Part shown: in pieces, positions 17,054 to 25,093 of the stretch
How positions within the stretch are numbered: the stretch's first letter is position 1
Layout of the letters: every line of letters begins with the position of its first letter
Source of the DNA: DTSX01 sp964633465
GTDB taxonomy: Bacteria > Pseudomonadota > Gammaproteobacteria > Steroidobacterales > UBA11654
Reading direction: 5' to 3'
Assembly: GCA_964633465.1 (NCBI GenBank)
Contig: CAZWGB010000015.1
Span: 1 to 29,659, forward strand
DNA: 29,659 nt
Program-made: the position numbers and the translations under genes
The notes under the pieces: generated by a model
What the model was told of the DNA's origin: nothing
The model's database searches: none
What the model saw: the letters and a program-made list of their open reading frames with translations, nothing else

Positions 17054-18841
17054 ATGAATAAAGAATACGAATTGGTTGATCATACTTACGACGTTGTTGT
17101 TGTAGGTGCCGGTGGCGCTGGCTTAAGGGCGACTTTAGGGTTGGTTGAAGCCGGCTTGTCCACCGCCTGCATCACCAAAGTATTCCCAACAAGGAGTCAC
17201 ACCGTTGCAGCCCAGGGAGGCATCAGTGCAGCGCTGGGCAATATGGGAGAAGATGATTGGCGTTGGCATATGTACGACACAGTCAAGGGCTCGGACTGGC
17301 TGGGAGACCAAGATGCAATTGCATACATGTGTAAAGAAGCGACTTCAGCAGTTTTGGAGTTGGAGAGATATGGCATCCCCTTTTCCAGAACCACCGATGG
17401 CAAAATTTACCAACGTGCTTTTGGAGGCATGACAACACACTATGGCGAAGGCATAGCACAAAGGACTTGTGCTGCTGCAGACAGGACAGGGCATGCTATG
17501 TTGCACACACTCTACCAACAATCCATTAAAAACAAGGCCCAGTTTTTTATCGAGTTCTTTGCCCTTGAACTGATCATGGAACAGGGCAGATGTAGAGGTC
17601 TGATTGCATTGGAAATGGCAACCGGACGCTTACACCGTTTTCAGGCTCACAAGGTGATCCTTGCTACTGGCGGACATGGGAGGACGTATTTTTCATGCAC
17701 AGCAGCACACACTTGCACCGGCGATGGGTCGGGAATGGCTTTGCGAGCAGGCTTGCCACTGCAGGACATGGAATTTGTTCAATTTCACCCGACGGGTATT
17801 TATGGGATAGGCTGCCTGATTACCGAAGGTGCCCGGGGAGAAGGGGGATATCTTACCAATTCAGAGGGCGAGCGCTTCATGGAAAAATATGCTCCAAGTG
17901 CCAAAGATCTGGCTTCAAGGGATGTGGTCAGCCGGTCAATCACCATTGAAATTTTGGAAGGTCGTGGTGTTGGAGAAAACAAGGACAAGATGCATTTGAA
18001 TTTGCAGCATATAGACCCCAAAGTCATCGATGAACGATTACCGGGAATCGCAGAAACAGCAAGAATTTTTGCTGGCGTTGATGTCACCAAGGAACCTATA
18101 CCGATCATTCCAACTGTTCACTACAACATGGGAGGCATCCCAACCAATGTGGATGCAGAAGTCATTACCAAAGATTCCAATGGCAATATTGAAGTTGTTT
18201 CCGGGCTGATGGCGGTGGGAGAGGGTGCATCGGTGTCCGTTCACGGTGCCAACCGTCTAGGTTCCAATTCATTGCTTGATTTAGTGATTTTCGGCAGAGC
18301 CGCTGCCAGGCAGTGCGCGAATACCATTGAGGCTAACCAAAAACACGACAGCTTAACAGGGGAGGCCTCCGATCAGATTATTGCCAAATTTGACAAGATT
18401 CGTTTTGCTGAAGGAAAAAGACCGACGGCTGAAATAAGGAATGAAATGCAACTTATTATGCAAAATCATGCGGGTGTTTTCAGGACAGAGAAAACCTTGA
18501 GCGAGGGCATCGGGAAACTGGCATCGACTTTGGAATCCTTCAAAGATGTTTCTGTCTCTGATAAAGGAATGGTATGGAATACTGACCTTATGGAGACATT
18601 TGAGTTGGAAAACCTGCTTGGACAGGCGATGATTACCATGCAATGTGCCCTAGAACGCAAGGAGAGCAGGGGTGCTCATGCTCGTGATGACTACCCAGAA
18701 AGAGACGATGAAAATTGGCTGCAACACAGTCTTGGCTGGCTCAATGCCGACAACACCACTAGAATAGATGCACAGCCTGTAAAACTGGATACAGGGATGA
18801 ATGACACTGAGTCAATCCCTTTAAAGGCTAGGGTCTACTAA
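17054..18841 (+). CDS. sdhA: Succinate dehydrogenase flavoprotein subunit
   Basis: Oxidises succinate to fumarate with covalently bound FAD, linking the TCA cycle to quinone reduction at the inner membrane. The ATG at 17054 (MNKEYELVDH) is preferred over an in-frame start at 17021, which overlaps sdhD. The FAD fold VVVGAGGAG begins near residue 15; His49 in PTRSHTVAAQGG is the expected flavin-attachment residue. HPTGIYG, the PTVHYNMGGIPTN loop and HGANRLGSNSLLDL line the active site. The 595 residues are normal. The N-terminal part (GSDWLGDQDAI, DTVKGSDW) closely resembles alphaproteobacterial and mitochondrial SdhA. Its maturation factor sdhE lies two genes downstream. Confidence 0.98.
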   Translation: MNKEYELVDHTYDVVVVGAGGAGLRATLGLVEAGLSTACITKVFPTRSHTVAAQGGISAALGNMGEDDWRWHMYDTVKGSDWLGDQDAIAYMCKEATSAVLELERYGIPFSRTTDGKIYQRAFGGMTTHYGEGIAQRTCAAADRTGHAMLHTLYQQSIKNKAQFFIEFFALELIMEQGRCRGLIALEMATGRLHRFQAHKVILATGGHGRTYFSCTAAHTCTGDGSGMALRAGLPLQDMEFVQFHPTGIYGIGCLITEGARGEGGYLTNSEGERFMEKYAPSAKDLASRDVVSRSITIEILEGRGVGENKDKMHLNLQHIDPKVIDERLPGIAETARIFAGVDVTKEPIPIIPTVHYNMGGIPTNVDAEVITKDSNGNIEVVSGLMAVGEGASVSVHGANRLGSNSLLDLVIFGRAAARQCANTIEANQKHDSLTGEASDQIIAKFDKIRFAEGKRPTAEIRNEMQLIMQNHAGVFRTEKTLSEGIGKLASTLESFKDVSVSDKGMVWNTDLMETFELENLLGQAMITMQCALERKESRGAHARDDYPERDDENWLQHSLGWLNADNTTRIDAQPVKLDTGMNDTESIPLKARVY

Positions 18842-18854
18842 CCGGAGTTAATCA

Positions 18855-19637
18855 ATGGCAGAATTTACACTACCGCAGAATTCGAAAGTGAAAAAAGGAA
18901 AATCCGTGCCTTTGTCCTCAGAGGCAGGCAATACAAAAAAATTCATTGTTTACCGTTACGATCCTGCAATCGATGAGAATCCCTCTTTTGATACTTTTGA
19001 AGTTGATCTCGATAAATGCGGCCCGATGGTGTTGGATGCATTGATTGATATCAAGTCAACAACAGATCCATCGCTGTCATTTCGTCGTTCATGCAGGGAG
19101 GGCATTTGTGGATCCTGCTCTTTCAACATCAACGGGGTTAATGGCTTGGCCTGCACGCAAAATATCAATGATTTTAAAGGTGATGTTCGGGTTTTCCCCT
19201 TGCCTCACATGAAAGTGGTTAAGGATTTGGTGGTGGATATGTCTGATTTTTACGATCAATATGCATCTGTTGAACCTTGGTTGAAGACCAATTCGCTCCA
19301 ACCAGAGGGAGCAGAACGCTACCAGACCAAAGAAGACCAGGAAAAGATCGACCAACCTTCTGCCTGCATTCTTTGCGCTTGTTGTTCGACCAGTTGCCCA
19401 AGTTACTGGTGGAGTGGTGACAAGTACCTGGGACCAGCCGCATTATTGGCAGCCTATCGCTGGCTGCAAGACAGCAGAGACGAAGCAACTGATGACCGTC
19501 TTAGAGAACTGAATGACTCATCTAAGTTGTATCGTTGCCACACCATAATGAACTGCTCCTTTGCATGCCCTAAAGACTTAAATCCTGGACAAGCGATTGC
19601 CGAAATTAAAAAGATGATTGCCACGAGAGATTTATAA
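18855..19637 (+). CDS. sdhB: Succinate dehydrogenase iron-sulfur subunit
   Basis: Carries electrons from FAD to quinone through three clusters. Cys80, Cys85, Cys88 and Cys100 (SCREGICGSC ... LAC) hold the [2Fe-2S] centre; CILCACCSTSCPSYWW and CHTIMNCSFACPKDLNP supply the [4Fe-4S] and [3Fe-4S] ligands. At 260 residues it is about 20 longer than E. coli SdhB because of an N-terminal extension beginning MAEFTLPQNSKVKKGK, a hallmark of the alphaproteobacterial type. A GGAG ribosome site lies 8 bases before the ATG. The stop overlaps the sdhE start by one base. Confidence 0.98.
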   Translation: MAEFTLPQNSKVKKGKSVPLSSEAGNTKKFIVYRYDPAIDENPSFDTFEVDLDKCGPMVLDALIDIKSTTDPSLSFRRSCREGICGSCSFNINGVNGLACTQNINDFKGDVRVFPLPHMKVVKDLVVDMSDFYDQYASVEPWLKTNSLQPEGAERYQTKEDQEKIDQPSACILCACCSTSCPSYWWSGDKYLGPAALLAAYRWLQDSRDEATDDRLRELNDSSKLYRCHTIMNCSFACPKDLNPGQAIAEIKKMIATRDL

Positions 19638-19903
19638 TGAATATCGACTCCATCAAATTATCCAAAATAAGATGGAGATGTCGAAGAGGCACCAAAGAAT
19701 TGGATCACTTGTTGCTGTCTTACTTTGAAGATCATTACCAAGATGCCAATGAATCTGAAAGAGCTTCTTTTGGGGCAATGCTTGCTCTCCAGGATAACGT
19801 TTTAATTAAAATGTTTGCCGATCCGCAGCATATCCAAGATAAAAAAATGCAACAAATAATCATTCAAATCATCGGTAATGAAGAAGGGTTTTTAATCACA
19901 TGA
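19637..19903 (+). CDS. sdhE: FAD assembly factor SdhE
   Basis: Small helical protein (homologue of mitochondrial SDHAF2) that helps attach FAD covalently to SdhA. The 88 residues contain the defining RWRCRRGTKELDHLL with the RGxxE motif, and a typical ALQDNVLIKMF segment. It starts with a one-base overlap to sdhB (TAATG) and its own stop overlaps the lepA start (ATGA), so it is translationally tied to both. Placing it directly behind sdhB fits its function better than the E. coli location, where it is unlinked from sdhCDAB. Confidence 0.93.
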   Translation: MNIDSIKLSKIRWRCRRGTKELDHLLLSYFEDHYQDANESERASFGAMLALQDNVLIKMFADPQHIQDKKMQQIIIQIIGNEEGFLIT

Positions 19904-21705
19904 AGCACATTCGGAATTTCTCCATTGTTGCCCATATAGACCATGGTAAATCAACCCTGGCCGATAGGTTGATTCAGCTTTGTGGCGGCTTGGATGCTAG
20001 GGAGATGAGCGAACAAGTGTTGGACACCATGGATTTGGAGCGGGAACGGGGGATCACCATTAAGGCTCAAAGTGCTGCATTGAGCTACAAGTCAAAAAAT
20101 CGTGAAAATCATGTCTTTAATCTTATTGATACTCCTGGGCATGTTGATTTTTCATACGAAGTTTCCAGATCATTGGCTGCATGTGAAGGTGCTTTGCTTG
20201 TGGTCGATGCCGCCCAAGGGGTTGAAGCCCAGAGTGTTGCCAATTGTTACAGTGCGATTGAGCAAGGCTTGGAGATACTGCCTGTCATCAACAAGATTGA
20301 TCTGCCCGCAGCCGATCCTGAAAAAGTGATCAAGGACATCAATGAGATCATCGGCGTGGACACTGACAACGCAACACTCATCAGTGCCAAAACAGGGGAG
20401 GGAATCGAGGAATTGATGGACCAAATTGTGGAGTCCATCCCGGCACCCAGCGGCAATGCTAACGACCGTCTACAAGCCCTGATTATTGATTCATGGTTTG
20501 ATCAGTATGTTGGGGTGGTGTCGTTGTTAAGGATAAAAAATGGTGAACTTAGAAAAGGCGATAAAATAACCTTGATGTCAACTGGCCATGAATATACGGC
20601 CAACTCATTGGGTGTTTTTACCCCCAAAAGCCAGGAGAGAGAATCGTTATCCGCTGGCGAAGTAGGTTTTTTGATTGCTGGAATAAAGGACATTTACGGA
20701 GCACCGGTCGGTGATACCATTACCACTCCAGAAAATCCTAGTTTTTCGGCATTGCCAGGCTTTAAAACCATTCAACCCAAGGTTTTTTCCGGCTTGTACC
20801 CGTCGGTATCTGAGGACCTCCAAGCATTTAGAGAAGCACTGGAAAAACTTAAATTGAACGATGCATCGTTACATTTTGAGCCTGAGAATTCCTCAGCGTT
20901 GGGGGTTGGTTTCCGCTGTGGTTTTTTGGGGATGCTACACATGGAAATTGTCCAAGAACGGTTGGAACGAGAATACAACCTTAAACTGATCACAACCTCA
21001 CCGACAGTGGTTTATGAAGTTTTAACAACTGGTGATGAAGTGCTTAGGATTGACAACCCAGATTCCTTACCAGAGATGAATCAGGTAAAGGAAATTCGTG
21101 AACCCATCATTAAAGCCACCATTCTGGTCCCACCTACTTACATCGGCAATGTTATACAATTGTGCGAAAGCAGAAGGGGATCCCAGCAACGACTGCAATA
21201 TCTAGGTCGACAGGCTGTCCTTGATTACGAACTGCCCTTGGCAGAAGTTGTCTTGGATTTCTTTGATCAATTAAAATCCGTATCCAGAGGTTACGCTTCA
21301 TTTGATTACAGTTTTCATCGGTTTCAAAAGAACAATCTGGTCCGCTTGGACATCTTGGTCAATCGGGAAAAAGTGGATGCCTTTTCCACCATTCTCCACA
21401 AGGACAGGGCCTATTATCAAGGTCGTAAAATTATTGAGCGCCTGACGAAGTTGATCCCAAGACAGCAGTTTGAGGTAGCTCTTCAGGCAGTGATCGGTAA
21501 AAAAATAATTGCACGCAGCAATGTGAAGCCTTATCGCAAGAACGTTACAGCAAAGCTCTATGGTGGAGATGTGACACGCAAGAAAAAATTACTGGAAAAA
21601 CAAAAAAAAGGCAAAAAAAGAATGAAACAGTTCGGTGCAGTGGAGATACCGCAAGAGGCATTTCTATCAATCATGAAGAAAGATAACGCAGAACGGGATA
21701 AATAG
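19900..21705 (+). CDS. lepA: Elongation factor 4 (LepA)
   Basis: Ribosome-associated GTPase with a role in translation, including initiation or ribosome assembly under stress. GTPase motifs are intact: AHIDHGKSTLADR (G1), RERGITIKA (G2), DTPGHVDFSYE (G3) and NKIDLPAADP (G4). The C-terminal LepA-specific domain follows (ARSNVKPYRKNVTAKLYGGD, then a lysine-rich stretch). The 601 residues match the family. The start overlaps sdhE by four bases, an unusual partner; lepB follows, as is standard. Confidence 0.98.
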   Translation: MKHIRNFSIVAHIDHGKSTLADRLIQLCGGLDAREMSEQVLDTMDLERERGITIKAQSAALSYKSKNRENHVFNLIDTPGHVDFSYEVSRSLAACEGALLVVDAAQGVEAQSVANCYSAIEQGLEILPVINKIDLPAADPEKVIKDINEIIGVDTDNATLISAKTGEGIEELMDQIVESIPAPSGNANDRLQALIIDSWFDQYVGVVSLLRIKNGELRKGDKITLMSTGHEYTANSLGVFTPKSQERESLSAGEVGFLIAGIKDIYGAPVGDTITTPENPSFSALPGFKTIQPKVFSGLYPSVSEDLQAFREALEKLKLNDASLHFEPENSSALGVGFRCGFLGMLHMEIVQERLEREYNLKLITTSPTVVYEVLTTGDEVLRIDNPDSLPEMNQVKEIREPIIKATILVPPTYIGNVIQLCESRRGSQQRLQYLGRQAVLDYELPLAEVVLDFFDQLKSVSRGYASFDYSFHRFQKNNLVRLDILVNREKVDAFSTILHKDRAYYQGRKIIERLTKLIPRQQFEVALQAVIGKKIIARSNVKPYRKNVTAKLYGGDVTRKKKLLEKQKKGKKRMKQFGAVEIPQEAFLSIMKKDNAERDK

Positions 21706-21755
21706 TCATTTTAAATTCATGATTGCTTCATTTTTTTTACCGAAATAACTTTATA

Positions 21756-22505
21756 ATGGAATCCATGAATTTTGATTTTCAAGCAATTTTATTTGTTGTC
21801 ACCATCATCCTTGGGTTGATCTGGCTGATTGGACATTTTACTTCGAGAAAAGAAGCAAGTGTAGTCGAATTTTCAGGCGCCTTGTTTCCAATACTGTTGC
21901 TTGTCTTTCTCTTGAGATCTTTTGTTTTTGAGCCATTTCGTATCCCTTCAGGCTCGATGATGCCAACACTGGTAAAAGGTGATTTTATTCTGGTAAAAAA
22001 ATATGCTTACAGTCTAAAATTTCCAATAACCAATAAGTCATTTTTTACAATCGCTGGACCTCAGAGGGGTGATGTGGTGGTGTTTAACCTACCTTCAGAT
22101 CCATCTATAAAATACATCAAACGTTTGGTTGGTTTGCCCGGTGATGAGATTGTCTATAAAGACAAAGAACTTATTATCAATGACGAATTGATGCCCTACA
22201 GGTTTGAAGAAGTTTATAGGCATCCACGACAGTATGGGGCCCATGTGTACAAGGAAGATTTTAGAGACGAACAGCATCAGATTTTGATTACACCTTCGAG
22301 AAGGAATGTTGAGGGAGAATATACAGTTCCTGAGGGTCACTATTTTGTGATGGGAGACAATAGGGATAACAGTAAGGACAGTCGTTATTCTGACCCTGGA
22401 TACATACCCAACAGCCACTTAGTTGGAACAGCAACCAAAATCTGGTTCAACTGGGATTTTGAGAATGCTCCCGAGTGGCAAAGAATTTGGCAAACAATCG
22501 AATAA
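21756..22505 (+). CDS. lepB: Signal peptidase I
   Basis: Inner-membrane serine protease that removes signal peptides from exported proteins. From ATG 21756 the protein has 249 residues with two N-terminal membrane helices (about 9-27 and 40-56). Ser67 in IPSGSMMPTL is the nucleophile and Lys122 in YIKRLVGLPGDE the general base; GDNRDNSKDSRY is the conserved box E. An upstream in-frame TTG (21723) and a second ATG (21765) are alternative starts. Neither has a strong ribosome site. E. coli LepB is longer owing to periplasmic insertions. lepA-lepB-rnc-era-recO is a conserved order. Confidence 0.96.
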   Translation: MESMNFDFQAILFVVTIILGLIWLIGHFTSRKEASVVEFSGALFPILLLVFLLRSFVFEPFRIPSGSMMPTLVKGDFILVKKYAYSLKFPITNKSFFTIAGPQRGDVVVFNLPSDPSIKYIKRLVGLPGDEIVYKDKELIINDELMPYRFEEVYRHPRQYGAHVYKEDFRDEQHQILITPSRRNVEGEYTVPEGHYFVMGDNRDNSKDSRYSDPGYIPNSHLVGTATKIWFNWDFENAPEWQRIWQTIE

Positions 22506-22535
22506 TGAGTTTGAGTAAGCATCACAATATTTAAT

Positions 22536-23210
22536 ATGCAAGCGTCTATGTCATGGTGTGAGCAGATGTTCCACTATCGTTTTAAAGACGATATTCTTTT
22601 GCAAACTGCCCTGACCCATCGAAGTCATTCAGCAAATAACAATGAGCGGCTTGAATTTTTAGGTGACGCTGTTTTGGATCTAGTTATCAGTGAACTTCTT
22701 TATCAGTTCTATTCAGAGCAAACAGAAGGATCATTAAGCAGAATGAGATCAAGTCTGGTCAAAGGGGATACATTGGCAGTATTAGCCAAAGAATTAAATT
22801 TGGGTGACTATTTAGTCTTGGGTAAAGGAGAAAATACTTCAGGCGGTAGAGAACGTTTATCACTTCTCTCCAACGCTCTCGAGGCCATAATAGGGGCGAT
22901 ATTTCTTGATGGCGGATATGTGGCTGCTAAAAATGTGATCATCAAAATTTTTGATTCCAGAATCCAAGCTATGGATGTCAAATCCGAACATAAAGATCAT
23001 AAGAGCATACTCCAAGAAAAATTACAGGGAGTGAAACAGGGACTACCTGTGTATTCATTGATTAGCAGTGTTGGCAATCACAATAAAACCTTTGTTGTAG
23101 AATGTTCCATTAAATCAGGCGAGATTGTTACCCAAGCCAGTGGCAAAACACTGCGTGTGGCTGAACAAAAAGCGGCATCAAAGGCTTTAAAAGCAATGCA
23201 GAATGACTAA
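22536..23210 (+). CDS. rnc: Ribonuclease III
   Basis: Double-strand-specific endoribonuclease for rRNA and mRNA processing. The catalytic domain has the signature ERLEFLGDAVLDLV (about residues 37-50) and the second acidic helix NALEAIIGAIFLDGG. A C-terminal double-stranded RNA-binding domain starts near residue 150 (SILQEKLQG ... AEQKAASKALKAM). The length of 224 is normal. Its end overlaps era by eight bases. A second in-frame Met four residues on is a possible alternative start. Confidence 0.97.
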   Translation: MQASMSWCEQMFHYRFKDDILLQTALTHRSHSANNNERLEFLGDAVLDLVISELLYQFYSEQTEGSLSRMRSSLVKGDTLAVLAKELNLGDYLVLGKGENTSGGRERLSLLSNALEAIIGAIFLDGGYVAAKNVIIKIFDSRIQAMDVKSEHKDHKSILQEKLQGVKQGLPVYSLISSVGNHNKTFVVECSIKSGEIVTQASGKTLRVAEQKAASKALKAMQND

Positions 23211-24066
23211 GAAAGATTATCGAAGTGGTTATATTGCTGTTGTTGGACGTCCCAATGTCGGAAAGTCTACTTTGGTGAATGCACTAGTTGGTGAAAAAGT
23301 CTCCATTGTGACCTCGAAACCGCAGACAACACAAATTAATATTTTGGGCATCGTCCATCTACCTCATGCCCAGATAATGCTTATAGACACTCCAGGCTTA
23401 TTGAGTGAGAGAGGAAAAAGATTAAATTCAAAACAAACCAGCAAAGAGACAAGAACTGCCTTGGCTATGGCCGATCTTGCAGTCTTTGTTGTGGAAGTAA
23501 ATCGTTGGAGGAAAGAGGATGATTATTTAATGGATAGACTTGGAGAATTTAATTTTAAGAAAATTCTAGCAGTGAATAAGATTGATCTTTTTAAAGATAA
23601 AAGCCAAATTTTAGATTTCTTAGCTCAATCCTCAACCAAAGGATCATTCAAAGAAATTGTTCCAATTTCTGCTTTACGCGGGAAAAATATCAATCGACTA
23701 AAATCCTTGATGGAGGCAAATCTACCTTTTCAGACACCGCAGTTTTCCAAAGAAACTATAACCGACAAAAGTACAGTATTCAGAATATCGGAAATAGTTA
23801 GAGAAAAATTAATGAAATCTTTGAGAGATGAATTACCGTATAGCTTGACTTGTAAAGTTGATCACATGGAGGAGAAGAACAATTTGATTTTAATCGAACT
23901 GTCTATCCTTCTGTTGAAGGAGTCGCATAAAAAGATTGTTATTGGTAAAAATGGCAGGACATTAAAGCAAGTTGGTACTGAATCTAGAAAAGAAATAGAG
24001 AAACTATTGGGCAAAAAAGTTTTTCTCTCTTCTGTGGTTAAAAGTGGTCAGAAAAGAAGAGTTTAA
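23203..24066 (+). CDS. era: GTPase Era
   Basis: Essential GTPase that binds 16S rRNA near its 3' end during small-subunit assembly. G1 GRPNVGKST (15-23), the switch region KPQTTQINILGI, G3 DTPG, G4 NKID and G5 SALRG are all visible. The C-terminal KH domain has KIVIGKNGRTLKQVG. The length of 287 is slightly below E. coli (about 301). It overlaps rnc and is two bases from recO, so the three are probably cotranscribed. Confidence 0.97.
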   Translation: MTKKDYRSGYIAVVGRPNVGKSTLVNALVGEKVSIVTSKPQTTQINILGIVHLPHAQIMLIDTPGLLSERGKRLNSKQTSKETRTALAMADLAVFVVEVNRWRKEDDYLMDRLGEFNFKKILAVNKIDLFKDKSQILDFLAQSSTKGSFKEIVPISALRGKNINRLKSLMEANLPFQTPQFSKETITDKSTVFRISEIVREKLMKSLRDELPYSLTCKVDHMEEKNNLILIELSILLLKESHKKIVIGKNGRTLKQVGTESRKEIEKLLGKKVFLSSVVKSGQKRRV

Positions 24067-24068
24067 GT

Positions 24069-24800
24069 ATGGCAAGAAAAGATATTATTGAACATGAGCC
24101 TTCATATATGATGCACCAAATGGCCTATTCTGAAACGAGCCAGATTGTGCGTATTTTTAGCCAGAATTATGGCCGTGTGGATTTAATCGCAAAAGGCTCC
24201 AAGAGGCCCAAATCTAAATTTAGATCTTATCTACAGCCTTTTTTACCCCTACAACTCTCATGGTCTGGAAAATCCCAGTTGAAAACCTTGAGACAAGCTG
24301 AAATACACGGCCAATATTTAGCTAGGATCCAAGGGAAATACTTGTTTTCTGCCTACTATCTTAATGAGCTGATCCTTTCATTTTTAAGAATGGAAGATCC
24401 CTATCCAAATTTATTTGCTCTTTATACCTCAACTTTACATGATTTTTCTGAATCGAAGCCAATTGAGCCCAGTCTAAGACAGTTTGAAATTCTAATGCTC
24501 TCTGAAATAGGCTACGCCATAAATTTTACAACTGAAGCACATTCGCAAAACCCCATTGAGACTGATATGGATTATGTTTTTGTTGTCGAGAAAGGCTTTG
24601 TTTCTAAGCAAAATCAAAATCCTGACTCCTATGGAATCAAAGGCCATGCAATAAAAGCAATCAATGAGGGAAATTTTTCAGATCAAGAAACATTAATTGC
24701 TGCCAAGAAAATACTGCGTTTGTCCATCCAGTATCATCTCGATGGCAAAGAATTGAAGAGCAAGAAAGTTTTCAAAGCAATTGAAGCACAAGGTGGCTAA
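24069..24800 (+). CDS. recO: DNA repair protein RecO
   Basis: Recombination mediator that, with RecR, loads RecA on SSB-coated single-stranded DNA. The N-terminal OB fold shows YSETSQIVRIFSQNYGRVDLIAKGSKRPKSKF, the typical RecO pattern of strands and basic loop. The middle helices (YLNELILSFL; RQFEILMLSEIGYAI) fit the family, and the 243 residues match RecO of E. coli. pdxJ, which follows recO in E. coli, is not present; instead a convergent Smr-type gene ends 10 bases away. Confidence 0.93.
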   Translation: MARKDIIEHEPSYMMHQMAYSETSQIVRIFSQNYGRVDLIAKGSKRPKSKFRSYLQPFLPLQLSWSGKSQLKTLRQAEIHGQYLARIQGKYLFSAYYLNELILSFLRMEDPYPNLFALYTSTLHDFSESKPIEPSLRQFEILMLSEIGYAINFTTEAHSQNPIETDMDYVFVVEKGFVSKQNQNPDSYGIKGHAIKAINEGNFSDQETLIAAKKILRLSIQYHLDGKELKSKKVFKAIEAQGG

Positions 24801-24810
24801 AACATGAGCA

Positions 24811-25029
24811 TTATAGTTTCCGAACCATAATGGTTCCATAATCAATCCTTTCAAAATATTCACATCCAATCCTCTCCAAGACTGAAATTACCAAATCAAT
24901 CATTCTTTGACTGTTGCCGCAAATAATTTCTAATGGAATTTGATCTTGGTTGAGTAAAACAAAATTCTCCACGGCTCTGTCCACTTGGCCATGTTTAATA
25001 CCGTGAAGGTCAAGAACACTATTCTCCAT
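24811..25029 (-). CDS. Stand-alone small Smr-domain protein
   Basis: A 72-residue protein consisting only of an Smr-like fold. LDLHG (residues 6-10) is the hallmark of the domain, known from the MutS2 C-terminus and free Smr proteins, where it has nicking or RNA/DNA endonuclease activity. The usual GxG-containing loop appears as ICGNSQRM (36-43), and the chain ends GTIMVRKL. It is smaller than ordinary bacterial SmrA/SmrB proteins (about 180-190 residues), and such minimal forms are, as I recall, found in marine phage genomes. It converges with recO and diverges from the ureohydrolase gene. A nuclease role is inferred, not shown. Confidence 0.7.
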   Translation of the reverse strand: MENSVLDLHGIKHGQVDRAVENFVLLNQDQIPLEIICGNSQRMIDLVISVLERIGCEYFERIDYGTIMVRKL

Positions 25030-25042
25030 AATCTTTCACACA

Positions 25043-25055
25043 ATTGATTATAATT
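25043..25055 (+). promoter_or_regulatory. Second copy of the 13-base promoter core
   Basis: ATTGATTATAATT, identical to 11918-11930, lies between the divergent Smr gene (minus) and the ureohydrolase gene (plus). It contains TATAAT on the plus strand (25049-25054) and, because ATTATAAT (25047-25054) is self-complementary, also on the minus strand. -35 elements are not evident on either side. Confidence 0.4.
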
Positions 25056-25093
25056 ACTCGATCTTAAGATAAATTTTTAATGATTGAAATAAG

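Noticed and set aside
21719..21738. Possible terminator between lepA and lepB (ATGA/TCAT stem followed by eight Ts)
   Set aside because: The stem has only four AT-rich pairs and would be very weak; the T run lies in a probable lepB leader.
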